Below are positions 27,651 to 35,085 of a stretch of 64,000 nt of DNA, in pieces. Position numbers and translations under genes: made by a program. Within the stretch, counting starts at the first letter, position 1, and every line of letters begins with the position of its first letter. The DNA is from Sulfurovaceae bacterium (GTDB lineage Bacteria > Campylobacterota > Campylobacteria > Campylobacterales > Sulfurovaceae). The notes beneath the pieces were generated by a model. That model did not search any database. It saw only the letters and a list, made by a program, of their open reading frames with translations, and had not been told where the DNA came from. The stretch spans positions 41,507 to 105,506 of the forward strand of contig JAQTLV010000001.1 in the NCBI GenBank assembly GCA_028714675.1. Reading direction: 5' to 3'.

Positions 27651-28406
27651 TTATGATTTTTTTAGTGAAAAAGCTATTGGGAAGCTTAATCCAAGAGATT
27701 TTTTAGGGGCTGGATAATGACCGCTAAGGTTCATGATGGTTTGAATTGCTCTATCATCAAGCAAGTTACTTCCGCTAGTTGTTTTGACTTTGGCAGTTTT
27801 TACCGTGCCATCTGGATTAATGACAATAAACACTACTACAACACCCTCTATTTTCATTTTGCGTGCAACAGGAGGATATTTGACAGCATTTTTTATCATA
27901 GCCCATATTTGTTCTGGTGTTGCTCCCCCCAATTCTTGAGCAGAGCTTTTGTTTTCTGACAATTCATTTTTAGATTCACCTTTGGCATCTAAGCTATCAG
28001 AATTTGTCAAAGAAGGTGTCTCAACATGAGGTTGAACTGCAGGTTTAGACTCCTCAGAAGATACCACCGGAGAATGTAATGGTATCTTCTCAGGAGACTT
28101 TGAAATAGTATGTTTTAAAATTTTTTTCTCTGTTTGAGGTTTAGTCATAGGTTTGGATATATTCTCCTTGGTTTTTGGTTTGTCTAAAATTTGTTTATCA
28201 CCAGAAGTTGAAGAAAATTCTGACAAGGAGATATTGATGATTTTTTCCGATTTTGTTACAACAGGTTGGGCAGAAGAAACATAAAATATAACTAAAATCA
28301 ATGTGGTGTAGATTGCTAAAGATACCACAAGGGCTTGAATATTTCTCAATAAAACATTTTTTCGTTGTATGTTTTCAAACATAACGATATCATTAAAAAA
28401 AATCAT
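27651..28406 (-). CDS. tonB: TonB energy-transducing protein
   Basis: This is a TonB protein (251 aa) with one N-terminal membrane helix (about 26-46), a Pro/Lys/Ser-rich periplasmic spacer and a C-terminal TonB domain with KYPPVARKMKIEGVV and DGTVKTAKVKTTSGS. It transfers proton-motive energy to outer membrane receptors. The ATG at 28406 has AAAGGAG upstream. No exbB or exbD gene is present in the window, so it must use partners encoded elsewhere. It is the first gene of the unit with binding protein C, receptor 3 and the importer, and a ModE-like box lies inside its first codons. Confidence 0.9.
   Translation of the reverse strand: MIFFNDIVMFENIQRKNVLLRNIQALVVSLAIYTTLILVIFYVSSAQPVVTKSEKIINISLSEFSSTSGDKQILDKPKTKENISKPMTKPQTEKKILKHTISKSPEKIPLHSPVVSSEESKPAVQPHVETPSLTNSDSLDAKGESKNELSENKSSAQELGGATPEQIWAMIKNAVKYPPVARKMKIEGVVVVFIVINPDGTVKTAKVKTTSGSNLLDDRAIQTIMNLSGHYPAPKKSLGLSFPIAFSLKKS
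28363..28386 (-). promoter_or_regulatory. ModE-like operator inside the tonB 5' end
   Basis: On + the sequence reads CGTTGTAT-N8-ACATAACG (arms 28363-28370 and 28379-28386). The left arm is identical to that of the globin-unit site and the right arm to the one at 33008-33015. It covers codons 7-15 of tonB. No clear -10 box stands 3 bases upstream, so the site would act as a roadblock, or the promoter lies in the 37-base gap before tonB. Confidence 0.65.
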
Positions 28407-28443
28407 GACTCACTCCTTTTAAATTTTATTAACATAAAATATT

Positions 28444-29331
28444 TCATTTTTGTTCTTCTTGTAATGGAATAATAATAGGATTAAATGCTTTTACAGAGAT
28501 TATGGCATGTTCTCCAATTTGAAGTTTTTTCCCCTCTTGTATATCAACAACAGTTTTAACTATAGATGAGTCAACAAGTAGTGTTACAATAATAACAGGG
28601 AATTCCTCCTCTAGTTTTAAAACTTCTCCCACAAGTTGAAGCTTTCCACTAAGGGTGTGTGTTGTGAAAAATTCCATAGGAGTACAAATGCGCTCTACTT
28701 TGCCCAGCTTGATAGAAGCTAAGCGATCAGAGAGTTTTACTGTCTCGGCAATATCATGACTAACTAAAAGAGTTGTTACTTTTAAGCGATTATGAATTAT
28801 AGAAAGCTCATCTTGTAATTTTTGGCGCATAGCAGGGTCAAGTGCTGAGAGTGGTTCATCAAGAAGCAGGAGTTTAGGATGGCGAACTAAAGCTCGTGCT
28901 AAAGCAACTCGTTGTTTTTGTCCGCCCGATAATGTATTTGGAAGGCGAGAGGCAAGAGAAGTAAGCTCTGTCATCTCCAACAAATCATCCACATGTTTAT
29001 ATTGAGAGCTATTTTCTGCCCCAAAGAGTAAATTTTGTTTAACATTCATAGTTGGGAATAAGGCATAATCTTGAAAAACAAAACCAACACTTCTTTTTTG
29101 TGGAGGGAGATTGATTTTTAATTTACTATCGAACCATACCTCCCCATCTACTTCTATACGCCCTTGTTCAGGAGTTTCTAAACCAGCCAAAATACGCATA
29201 AGCGTAGTTTTCCCTGCTCCTGATGGACCAAATATGGTTAAAAGTTCCCCTTTGTTAACAGAAAGCTTAAAATGGGCATCAAGCAACCCACTCGTAGTAT
29301 TTAAAAGTTTAGTAACATCGATACTAATCAT
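28444..29331 (-). CDS. modC: Molybdate ABC transporter ATPase ModC
   Basis: This is the ATP-binding subunit (295 aa) of the classical high-affinity molybdate importer. Walker A is GPSGAGKT (35-42), the signature is LSGGQ (134-138), Walker B is LLLLDEP, and the switch is VSHDIAE. The C-terminal 70 or so residues form a TOBE-like regulatory domain with oxyanion-binding potential. Its start overlaps the modB stop by 4 bases (ATGA). It is the last gene of the mop-modA-porin-mop-modB-modC unit. Confidence 0.93.
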   Translation of the reverse strand: MISIDVTKLLNTTSGLLDAHFKLSVNKGELLTIFGPSGAGKTTLMRILAGLETPEQGRIEVDGEVWFDSKLKINLPPQKRSVGFVFQDYALFPTMNVKQNLLFGAENSSQYKHVDDLLEMTELTSLASRLPNTLSGGQKQRVALARALVRHPKLLLLDEPLSALDPAMRQKLQDELSIIHNRLKVTTLLVSHDIAETVKLSDRLASIKLGKVERICTPMEFFTTHTLSGKLQLVGEVLKLEEEFPVIIVTLLVDSSIVKTVVDIQEGKKLQIGEHAIISVKAFNPIIIPLQEEQK

Positions 29332-30005
29332 CGCAATGTCTCCAGCGATTTTTTGTTCAGAGTATATACGAGTAACAGTATTGAAAAAGTAACTACAAAT
29401 AATGTCAGAGCATATTGATGAGCCACAGCATAATTAAGCGAATCAACCTCATCATATATTGCAATTGATGCAACACGAGTTTCTCCAGGTCTATTTCCGC
29501 CAATCATTAAAACTACACCAAATTCACCTACGGTATGGGCAAATGCAAGAACAATTCCAGATATTAAGCCATGGCGTATAGTAGGGAGTACCACGCGTAG
29601 CATTGTGGTAAATTTTGATTTACCCAAAGTATAAGCAGCTTCAAAAATAGAGCTAGGAACCTGAGATAGTGCTGATTGGATAGGATGCACCATGAATGGC
29701 AAACTAAATAGTACAGAACCGATCACTAAGCCCTCAAAGCTAAAGGCCAATTTTATGCCATGACTTGTCAAGAACTCCCCCATAAAAGAGGCTGGACTAA
29801 AAGCAAGCAATAGATAAAAACCTAAAACTGATGGAGGAAGAACAAGGGGCATTGAAACTATAGTTTCAACAACACTTTTAAATCTAGTTTTTGAAAATAC
29901 CAAAAACGAAGCAAGAGGAATGCTAATAAACAAAAGAATTATTGTAGTAATGGTCGCTAACTTAAAAGTAAGTATCATTGTTTGTATGAAATCATTTTCC
30001 ACCAT
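29328..30005 (-). CDS. modB: Molybdate ABC transporter permease ModB
   Basis: This is the membrane subunit (225 aa) of the molybdate importer, with five to six hydrophobic helices and the EAA-type cytoplasmic motif EAAYTLGKSKFTTMLRVVLP followed by AHTVGEFGVVLMIGG, typical of ModB. The open frame runs to a GTG at 30029, but that codon has no ribosome binding site. ATG at 30005 or GTG at 30002 lies just after AAAGGAG. The chosen start overlaps the end of the TOBE gene by 14 bases. Confidence 0.92.
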   Translation of the reverse strand: MVENDFIQTMILTFKLATITTIILLFISIPLASFLVFSKTRFKSVVETIVSMPLVLPPSVLGFYLLLAFSPASFMGEFLTSHGIKLAFSFEGLVIGSVLFSLPFMVHPIQSALSQVPSSIFEAAYTLGKSKFTTMLRVVLPTIRHGLISGIVLAFAHTVGEFGVVLMIGGNRPGETRVASIAIYDEVDSLNYAVAHQYALTLFVVTFSILLLVYTLNKKSLETLR

Positions 30006-30387
30006 GACTCCTTTGAAGTGATATTTCACTAGGATTAATAATCCAATATACAGTATCGTTAAGCTTAAGCTCCATCATATCAAATTTTACACTTGGCACA
30101 AGAACTATAATTTCTATATCATTATATAGTAGTCCTATATGCGTTAGAATTTTACCCTTTTGTATTTTATTTATAACTCCACAAGATATGTTAGCAGTAG
30201 ATTTTACCAACTCTTTAGAGAGGATAACTTCACTCTCTTTAAATACTAAATTTACTTCAGACCCAATGGTTTCAATTGGCTTTTCAAGCAAGAGAAGATA
30301 TAGTAATCCACCATTTGTTTTAACACCAATAAAAGAAAGGTGTTCGGACGATTGTATAGAATCTATATATCCTTTTAATTTATTCAT
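29992..30387 (-). CDS. Mop/TOBE-like small protein, divergent
   Basis: This is a 131-residue protein with two repeats of the beta-rich TOBE (Mop) type, less conserved than the one at 32562-32981. It lacks the SARN motif of classical Mop proteins and has weak strands such as VNLVFKESEVILSKE and IEIIVLVPSVKF. TOBE domains bind molybdate or tungstate in the cytoplasm. It is located between the porin and modB, overlapping modB, so it is surely part of the operon. A regulatory or storage role is inferred. Confidence 0.65.
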   Translation of the reverse strand: MNKLKGYIDSIQSSEHLSFIGVKTNGGLLYLLLLEKPIETIGSEVNLVFKESEVILSKELVKSTANISCGVINKIQKGKILTHIGLLYNDIEIIVLVPSVKFDMMELKLNDTVYWIINPSEISLQRSHGGK

Positions 30388-30398
30388 TTTTCATAAAC

Positions 30399-31751
30399 CT
30401 AAAACCTATAATTTGCTTCTAATCGCATTTCACGATTTGAAGTCTCTTTTGGATATAAAGTTGTCGGACTATTGTCTTGGTTCATAAGTCTAGCTTTCAA
30501 CTCTATATTTTTAAAATCGCCTGAGAGTTTTTGAATGATATCTAAATTCCACTGTTTAGTATCGCCATTTCCATAGCCTCGATTTGTCATAGATTGATAT
30601 GGTATTTTATTCTCATCCCTATCATATTTACTATAACTTAAAATAGTACTCAATCCCTCTATATATTCATCCCAATCATAATCAAACTCTGCTTTATATG
30701 AAGTTGTTCCGGCATTCCAGTCTGTTTGTGTTTTGCTTCTAGTGTAACCATATGTTGGAAATCCACGCCAAGGTGCAATTATATCTGCATCACTTGATGT
30801 TTGAGAAGTTGCTAGCAAGAATCTGCTGTTGCCTAAATTTATCGTAGTTTTCAATGCCCATAAAGAACCATCAATTTTATTATTATTGTCATTATTGTTT
30901 GTTTGAGGCAAGATTATATTTCCAGCACCTATATCAAATTGTTGTATATATCTTCCACTAAATCCTATTATAGCGTCTCCGGCTTCTATTGCATAATTGC
31001 CTTCGATTGTAGCTTGATTTACTAGTTCATCCCAATGCATTATCCAACCTTGAAGTTCTAGGTTATTTATGGATCTATTTTTAACACCAAAGATATACAA
31101 ATTAGGATTTTCTTTACCAACATAATAGTTCAAAATTTTTGCAGGAGTGTCTCCAGTGCTTGCCATTCCATCGAAATAGCTCTTTCCTCTTTCTTTGATT
31201 TTTTGTGTATAGTCAAATTGTATAGTAGTGTTTGGTAAATCATTTGAGACAATCTCTATACCTTCTACGGCAATAGGTATCATTTTTGTATCATTTGGAG
31301 TAATCCAAGGATTTGTTGTTAAAAATCTACCTGTTTTGGTTTTTATTCTAGCAAAATCATAACCCAAATAAAGTTGAGCCAATGTAGTAAACCCATCACC
31401 ATATTTGCTTCCAGGATCTCTAGAAAATAAATCTTTACTAGTAGTAGCAGTTACACCATCTTCTGGGTCTGTGAGGTTGAAAGCATTTTGTGTAGTATAT
31501 AGTCCGCCTCCAATAGTAAATCCATAATATGGAGCAGTTTTATAAAGAATACTTCCTCCTATTGCAAATCCACTAGCATCTTTTCCATTTTTTCCAGTAG
31601 CACTATTGTCATCCCAGTCAGTTAAAAAATATTGTAATCTTATGCGTCCATCCCATTTGCCATTTTTAAAAGCACTTGACAAGTCATCTGCGGCATATGA
31701 GCAGACAACAGATCCTAACAATAGTGCTTTTATGACAAACAATTTATTCAT
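30399..31751 (-). CDS. OprD-like outer membrane porin
   Basis: This is a 450-residue outer membrane protein with a signal peptide (about 1-20), an N-terminal segment DLSSAFKNGKWDGRIRLQYF and repeated amphipathic strands, ending in aromatic YRF. It resembles the OprD/Campylobacterota outer membrane porin family. It lies between modA and the divergent Mop gene inside the mod operon, where a porin is unusual. An oxyanion-selective channel is an attractive reading but is inference. Confidence 0.8.
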   Translation of the reverse strand: MNKLFVIKALLLGSVVCSYAADDLSSAFKNGKWDGRIRLQYFLTDWDDNSATGKNGKDASGFAIGGSILYKTAPYYGFTIGGGLYTTQNAFNLTDPEDGVTATTSKDLFSRDPGSKYGDGFTTLAQLYLGYDFARIKTKTGRFLTTNPWITPNDTKMIPIAVEGIEIVSNDLPNTTIQFDYTQKIKERGKSYFDGMASTGDTPAKILNYYVGKENPNLYIFGVKNRSINNLELQGWIMHWDELVNQATIEGNYAIEAGDAIIGFSGRYIQQFDIGAGNIILPQTNNNDNNNKIDGSLWALKTTINLGNSRFLLATSQTSSDADIIAPWRGFPTYGYTRSKTQTDWNAGTTSYKAEFDYDWDEYIEGLSTILSYSKYDRDENKIPYQSMTNRGYGNGDTKQWNLDIIQKLSGDFKNIELKARLMNQDNSPTTLYPKETSNREMRLEANYRF

Positions 31752-31790
31752 AAATAATCTTCCCTTTTATATTTTTGATGTTACTGCCAA

Positions 31791-32549
31791 TTATTTTTTT
31801 GGCAAACCATATCCATTTGCTTTTAAAATTTCAACCGCCTTTGGTGAAGACATAAATTTGATAAATTTTTTCGCAGCAATTTGATTTTCTGGCAATCCAT
31901 TTTTTAATCCTACCATTGCTTGGTCAATTGTATTATAAGCTTTCGGATTTACCTCAACCCATTTGCCAACATTTTTCATTTCTGGGCTAAAAACTATTGA
32001 TTTTGCTATAAAACCAACATTAACAGCTTTTGTATTTACATAGGCACCAACTTGAGATATAGATTCAGCTATTATTAGTTTCGGTGCTACTTTGTCTGCT
32101 ACTTTATAAAATTTCATTGCATTCATAGCCTCTACTCCATAAGGAGCAGTTTTCGGATTTGCAATAGCAATTTTTTCAACAGAAGGATCTAGCACAACAC
32201 TAACACCTTTGGTTAAATTTGCACCAGTATTACTCCAAAGAACCAGCGTTCCATAAGCATAAACTTGCGATGGTGTAGTAGTATAGCCACCTTGTGCCAA
32301 TTTGGCAGGATATTCTGTATCTGCCGAAAGAAAAACATCAAAAGGGGCACCACTCATAATTTGTTGAGTTAATTTTCCAGATGCTCCAGTTGTGATATTA
32401 ACTTTTATATTTGTACTTTTTGTAAACTCTTTAGCTATATCACTGATAGCATATTTCAAATTAGCTGCGGCCGCTACTGTTATAGTTTGTGTCCAACCTA
32501 CAGATACAATTACAGATACAATTAAAAGAGCTTTAGATATTTGTTTCAT
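31791..32549 (-). CDS. modA: Molybdate-binding periplasmic protein ModA
   Basis: This is the periplasmic binding protein (252 aa) for molybdate/tungstate. A signal peptide (about 1-20) precedes the hallmark TVAAAANLKYAISDIAKEF, followed by TGASGKLTQQIMSGAPFDVFLSAD, where the oxyanion ligands Ser and Ala backbone groups lie in ModA. The length is normal. It follows the Mop gene by 12 bases and is followed by the porin gene. Confidence 0.93.
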   Translation of the reverse strand: MKQISKALLIVSVIVSVGWTQTITVAAAANLKYAISDIAKEFTKSTNIKVNITTGASGKLTQQIMSGAPFDVFLSADTEYPAKLAQGGYTTTPSQVYAYGTLVLWSNTGANLTKGVSVVLDPSVEKIAIANPKTAPYGVEAMNAMKFYKVADKVAPKLIIAESISQVGAYVNTKAVNVGFIAKSIVFSPEMKNVGKWVEVNPKAYNTIDQAMVGLKNGLPENQIAAKKFIKFMSSPKAVEILKANGYGLPKK

Positions 32550-32561
32550 AATATTTCCTTA

Positions 32562-32981
32562 TTAATGTATTCCAAGAATAACGCTTGAAGCTTTAAAAAT
32601 AGCATATATTTCATCATTGGGCTTTATCATTAATTCTTCTGCTGATTCTTTGGTAACAACAGCGGTCATAGTATTGTCTGAATCAATGCTCATTTTTACT
32701 TCAGTATTTACTGCCCCAGATATAACATCATCAACCTTTGCCGTTATTACATTTCTTGCACTTATATTGGTAGGCTTGTGTTTTGTCAAAATAATAGAAC
32801 TCGACTTTACAAGAGCATAGATTGTATCATCTATGCCTAATTTCATTCTCTTAAGAGATTCATTTGTTATAGTTGCTACAATTTTCTCAGAACCTATAGA
32901 AAGTGAAACTTCGGCAGAAACTATACCCTTTTCGATAGAGCCTACTTTTCCATAAAAACAATTGCGTGCTGATGTCAACAT
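32562..32981 (-). CDS. mop: Di-domain molybdopterin-binding-type Mop protein (molbindin)
   Basis: This is a 139-residue cytoplasmic oxyanion-binding protein with two tandem TOBE domains (about 1-67 and 72-139), each beginning with SARN (residues 4 and 73) as in ModG-type molbindins. Such proteins store or buffer molybdate and tungstate. It is the first gene of the mod operon. The ribosome binding site AAGGAG lies at the end of a ModE-like palindrome, which would tie translation start and repressor site closely. Confidence 0.88.
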   Translation of the reverse strand: MLTSARNCFYGKVGSIEKGIVSAEVSLSIGSEKIVATITNESLKRMKLGIDDTIYALVKSSSIILTKHKPTNISARNVITAKVDDVISGAVNTEVKMSIDSDNTMTAVVTKESAEELMIKPNDEIYAIFKASSVILGIH

Positions 32982-32991
32982 CTAGACTTCT

Positions 32992-33015
32992 CCTTGTATA
33001 TCTTACTACATAACG
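32992..33015 (-). promoter_or_regulatory. ModE-like operator of the mod operon
   Basis: On + this reads CCTTGTAT-N8-ACATAACG (arms 32992-32999 and 33008-33015), 15 of 16 arm positions equal to the tonB site. On the minus strand a -10-like TATTGT (33019-33024) stands 3 bases before it, the same distance as in the two cassette promoters. The last bases merge into the mop ribosome binding site. Confidence 0.65.
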
Positions 33016-33231
33016 AAAACAATAATGCAAAAAGCGTTCCATTGGTGGATAATTTGCCAATTGCAGAAGATTTATTTGTTTTAAAAGCACCGCTATATAT
33101 CAAATAATACATTGATAAGTATTTTAAAATCTTTAAAATGTTATCAAAATATTTTTTTATTACAAATAAAGTATAAAATAGTCATTTGATATAGATGTTT
33201 TTTACAAAGAATATATATTTTATTGTACCTT

Positions 33232-34005
33232 TTATATCCCTATTAGTATATTTTCACTTCCAAAAACACCATAAGCTTCCATTCCAACACTCAAACTTGA
33301 TGCTTCGTTTGTATTGTTTAGTGCCACAAGCATAAAGTCATCATCGGTTTTTAATCCTACTTCGCTGCCATTTTCATTTTGATTTATATATGATATTTTC
33401 CCTTTTATGGCATTTCCTTCGTTTCCATTTAAAGAATTTGTTATTTTTATATCATTGGCCTTAATAATGGCATATATATTTTGACCTTCGTGTATTCCCA
33501 TATTTTGAAGTGATTTTGTTGTTATTGTGGACACAAAGATAGTTTTTTCTTTGAAAGCAAGTTTTATCTTGCTTGATATATCATTTGACTCTATGGCAAC
33601 AACATCACATAAAAATTGATTTCTAGCACTTGTTGTTAGGAATGTTCGATTTAATATAGTTTGTAGTTTTGCAGGGTTGTCTCCAGCCTCTTTAAATCTA
33701 TCTATAAATTCATTATGTAATTTATCAAATTTTTCAAATGTAGCAAGCATCTCTTTGGCATAAAGAGTAAGAGTAGTTCCGCCACCTCCTTTTCCGCCAA
33801 TATGCTTTTCTAAAAGTGGTTGAGGAGAGACTTCGCCCATTTGTTTTAATGTATCCCAAGCTGCCTTATAGCTCATTTTCATAGCTTTACTTGCACTGTG
33901 GATTGAGCCAATTTGGTCTATTTTTTTAAGTAGCTCTACTCTGCCGCCACCTAAAAATGGTTTACCATTAATGTTAAGCCAAAATCTACCATCAAGTTCA
34001 ATCAT
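33232..34005 (-). CDS. modE: Molybdate-responsive regulator ModE
   Basis: This is the molybdenum-dependent transcription factor ModE (257 aa). The N-terminal winged-helix domain (about 1-110) contains GGGRVELLKKIDQIGSI and the HTH segment SASKAMKMSYKAAWDTL. The C-terminal half carries two TOBE domains, the first starting at SARNQF. Length and architecture equal E. coli ModE (262 aa). The start overlaps the hemH stop (ATGA), so it is expressed from the hemH promoter. It is the natural candidate to bind the four palindromes listed here, usually as a repressor when loaded with molybdate. Confidence 0.93.
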   Translation of the reverse strand: MIELDGRFWLNINGKPFLGGGRVELLKKIDQIGSIHSASKAMKMSYKAAWDTLKQMGEVSPQPLLEKHIGGKGGGGTTLTLYAKEMLATFEKFDKLHNEFIDRFKEAGDNPAKLQTILNRTFLTTSARNQFLCDVVAIESNDISSKIKLAFKEKTIFVSTITTKSLQNMGIHEGQNIYAIIKANDIKITNSLNGNEGNAIKGKISYINQNENGSEVGLKTDDDFMLVALNNTNEASSLSVGMEAYGVFGSENILIGI

Positions 34006-34937
34006 TTTTTCATTCCTTTATAAATATCTACCAAACACTCTACAAACTCATCACTATCATTTGGAGCACGTGCGACTATATATTCTTTTATTCCTATTTC
34101 CTTTGCCAAATGACGATACTCTATATCAAGCTCATACTCTGTCTCAGAGTTATCTATCGTAAATGCTATTGGAAAAACTATAACATTTTTACCCTTGAGT
34201 TCTCTTAGCTTATCATCCATATATGGTCTTAGCCACTCTAGTGGTCCTAGTCTTGATTGGTATGCAAGATGTGTTCTTGCAAATTTCATTCCTTCTTTGA
34301 TTAGTGCTTTTCTAGCATGAAAAAGTGTATATCTAATATGCTTTTGATATAAATCGCCCTGCTCTATCATTTTTTTTGGCAATCCATGAGCTGAAAAAAC
34401 AAGCTCAAATTCAGCAGGATTTTTGTCTTTTAGAGCTTTTTTAATGCTATTTATAATAGACGCTATATAACATGGGTGACTGTAATACTCGCTTATTGAG
34501 TGTACTTTTGCCCCAATTTTATGCTTTTTTAGTGTTTTAAACATATCATCGAAAGAAGAGAGCGTTGTGGAGCTAGAGTGTTGAGGATAAAGAGGAATGG
34601 CATATATTTCATCATGGTTTTTTATCTCACTAACGATATCTTTTGCAAAAGGCGGAGTATATCTCATAACCATATATACATCTGCATCAACCTTTTTTTC
34701 TAACTTCTCGATGAGCTTTTTAGTATAATCAACGATTGGAGATTTCCCCCCAAGTAGTTTATAGTTTGATGTTGCACTATTTAGTCTTTTGGATATTATA
34801 ATTTTAGAGATTAACCAACGAATAGGTTTTGGTGCTGATATTATTCGAGAATCATTAAACATATTATGTAAAAACATTTTTACTTCATCGATGTTGTTTG
34901 GTCCACCCATGTTTAAAAGTAAAATAGCCCTTTTCAT
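34002..34937 (-). CDS. hemH: Ferrochelatase
   Basis: This is ferrochelatase (311 aa), which inserts Fe2+ into protoporphyrin IX in the last step of haem synthesis. The N-terminal LLLNMGGP, the substrate-binding segment VMRYTPPF and the catalytic SAHGLP motif in the middle are visible. The start ATG at 34937 follows a short divergent region shared with tig. It is coupled to modE by a 4-base overlap, an unusual pairing for a molybdenum regulator. Confidence 0.93.
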   Translation of the reverse strand: MKRAILLLNMGGPNNIDEVKMFLHNMFNDSRIISAPKPIRWLISKIIISKRLNSATSNYKLLGGKSPIVDYTKKLIEKLEKKVDADVYMVMRYTPPFAKDIVSEIKNHDEIYAIPLYPQHSSSTTLSSFDDMFKTLKKHKIGAKVHSISEYYSHPCYIASIINSIKKALKDKNPAEFELVFSAHGLPKKMIEQGDLYQKHIRYTLFHARKALIKEGMKFARTHLAYQSRLGPLEWLRPYMDDKLRELKGKNVIVFPIAFTIDNSETEYELDIEYRHLAKEIGIKEYIVARAPNDSDEFVECLVDIYKGMKK

Positions 34938-35085
34938 TTAATGCCTCAATTTTTATTTTATGTTATCATATTTTTATATAAATTATCGTGGTTTTTTAAA
35001 TAACATTTTATGATTCAAATTCTTTTTTATCATTTTTTGGATAAAATCACTCCAAATTTTAATAATATTTAAATAAAGGAAATAT

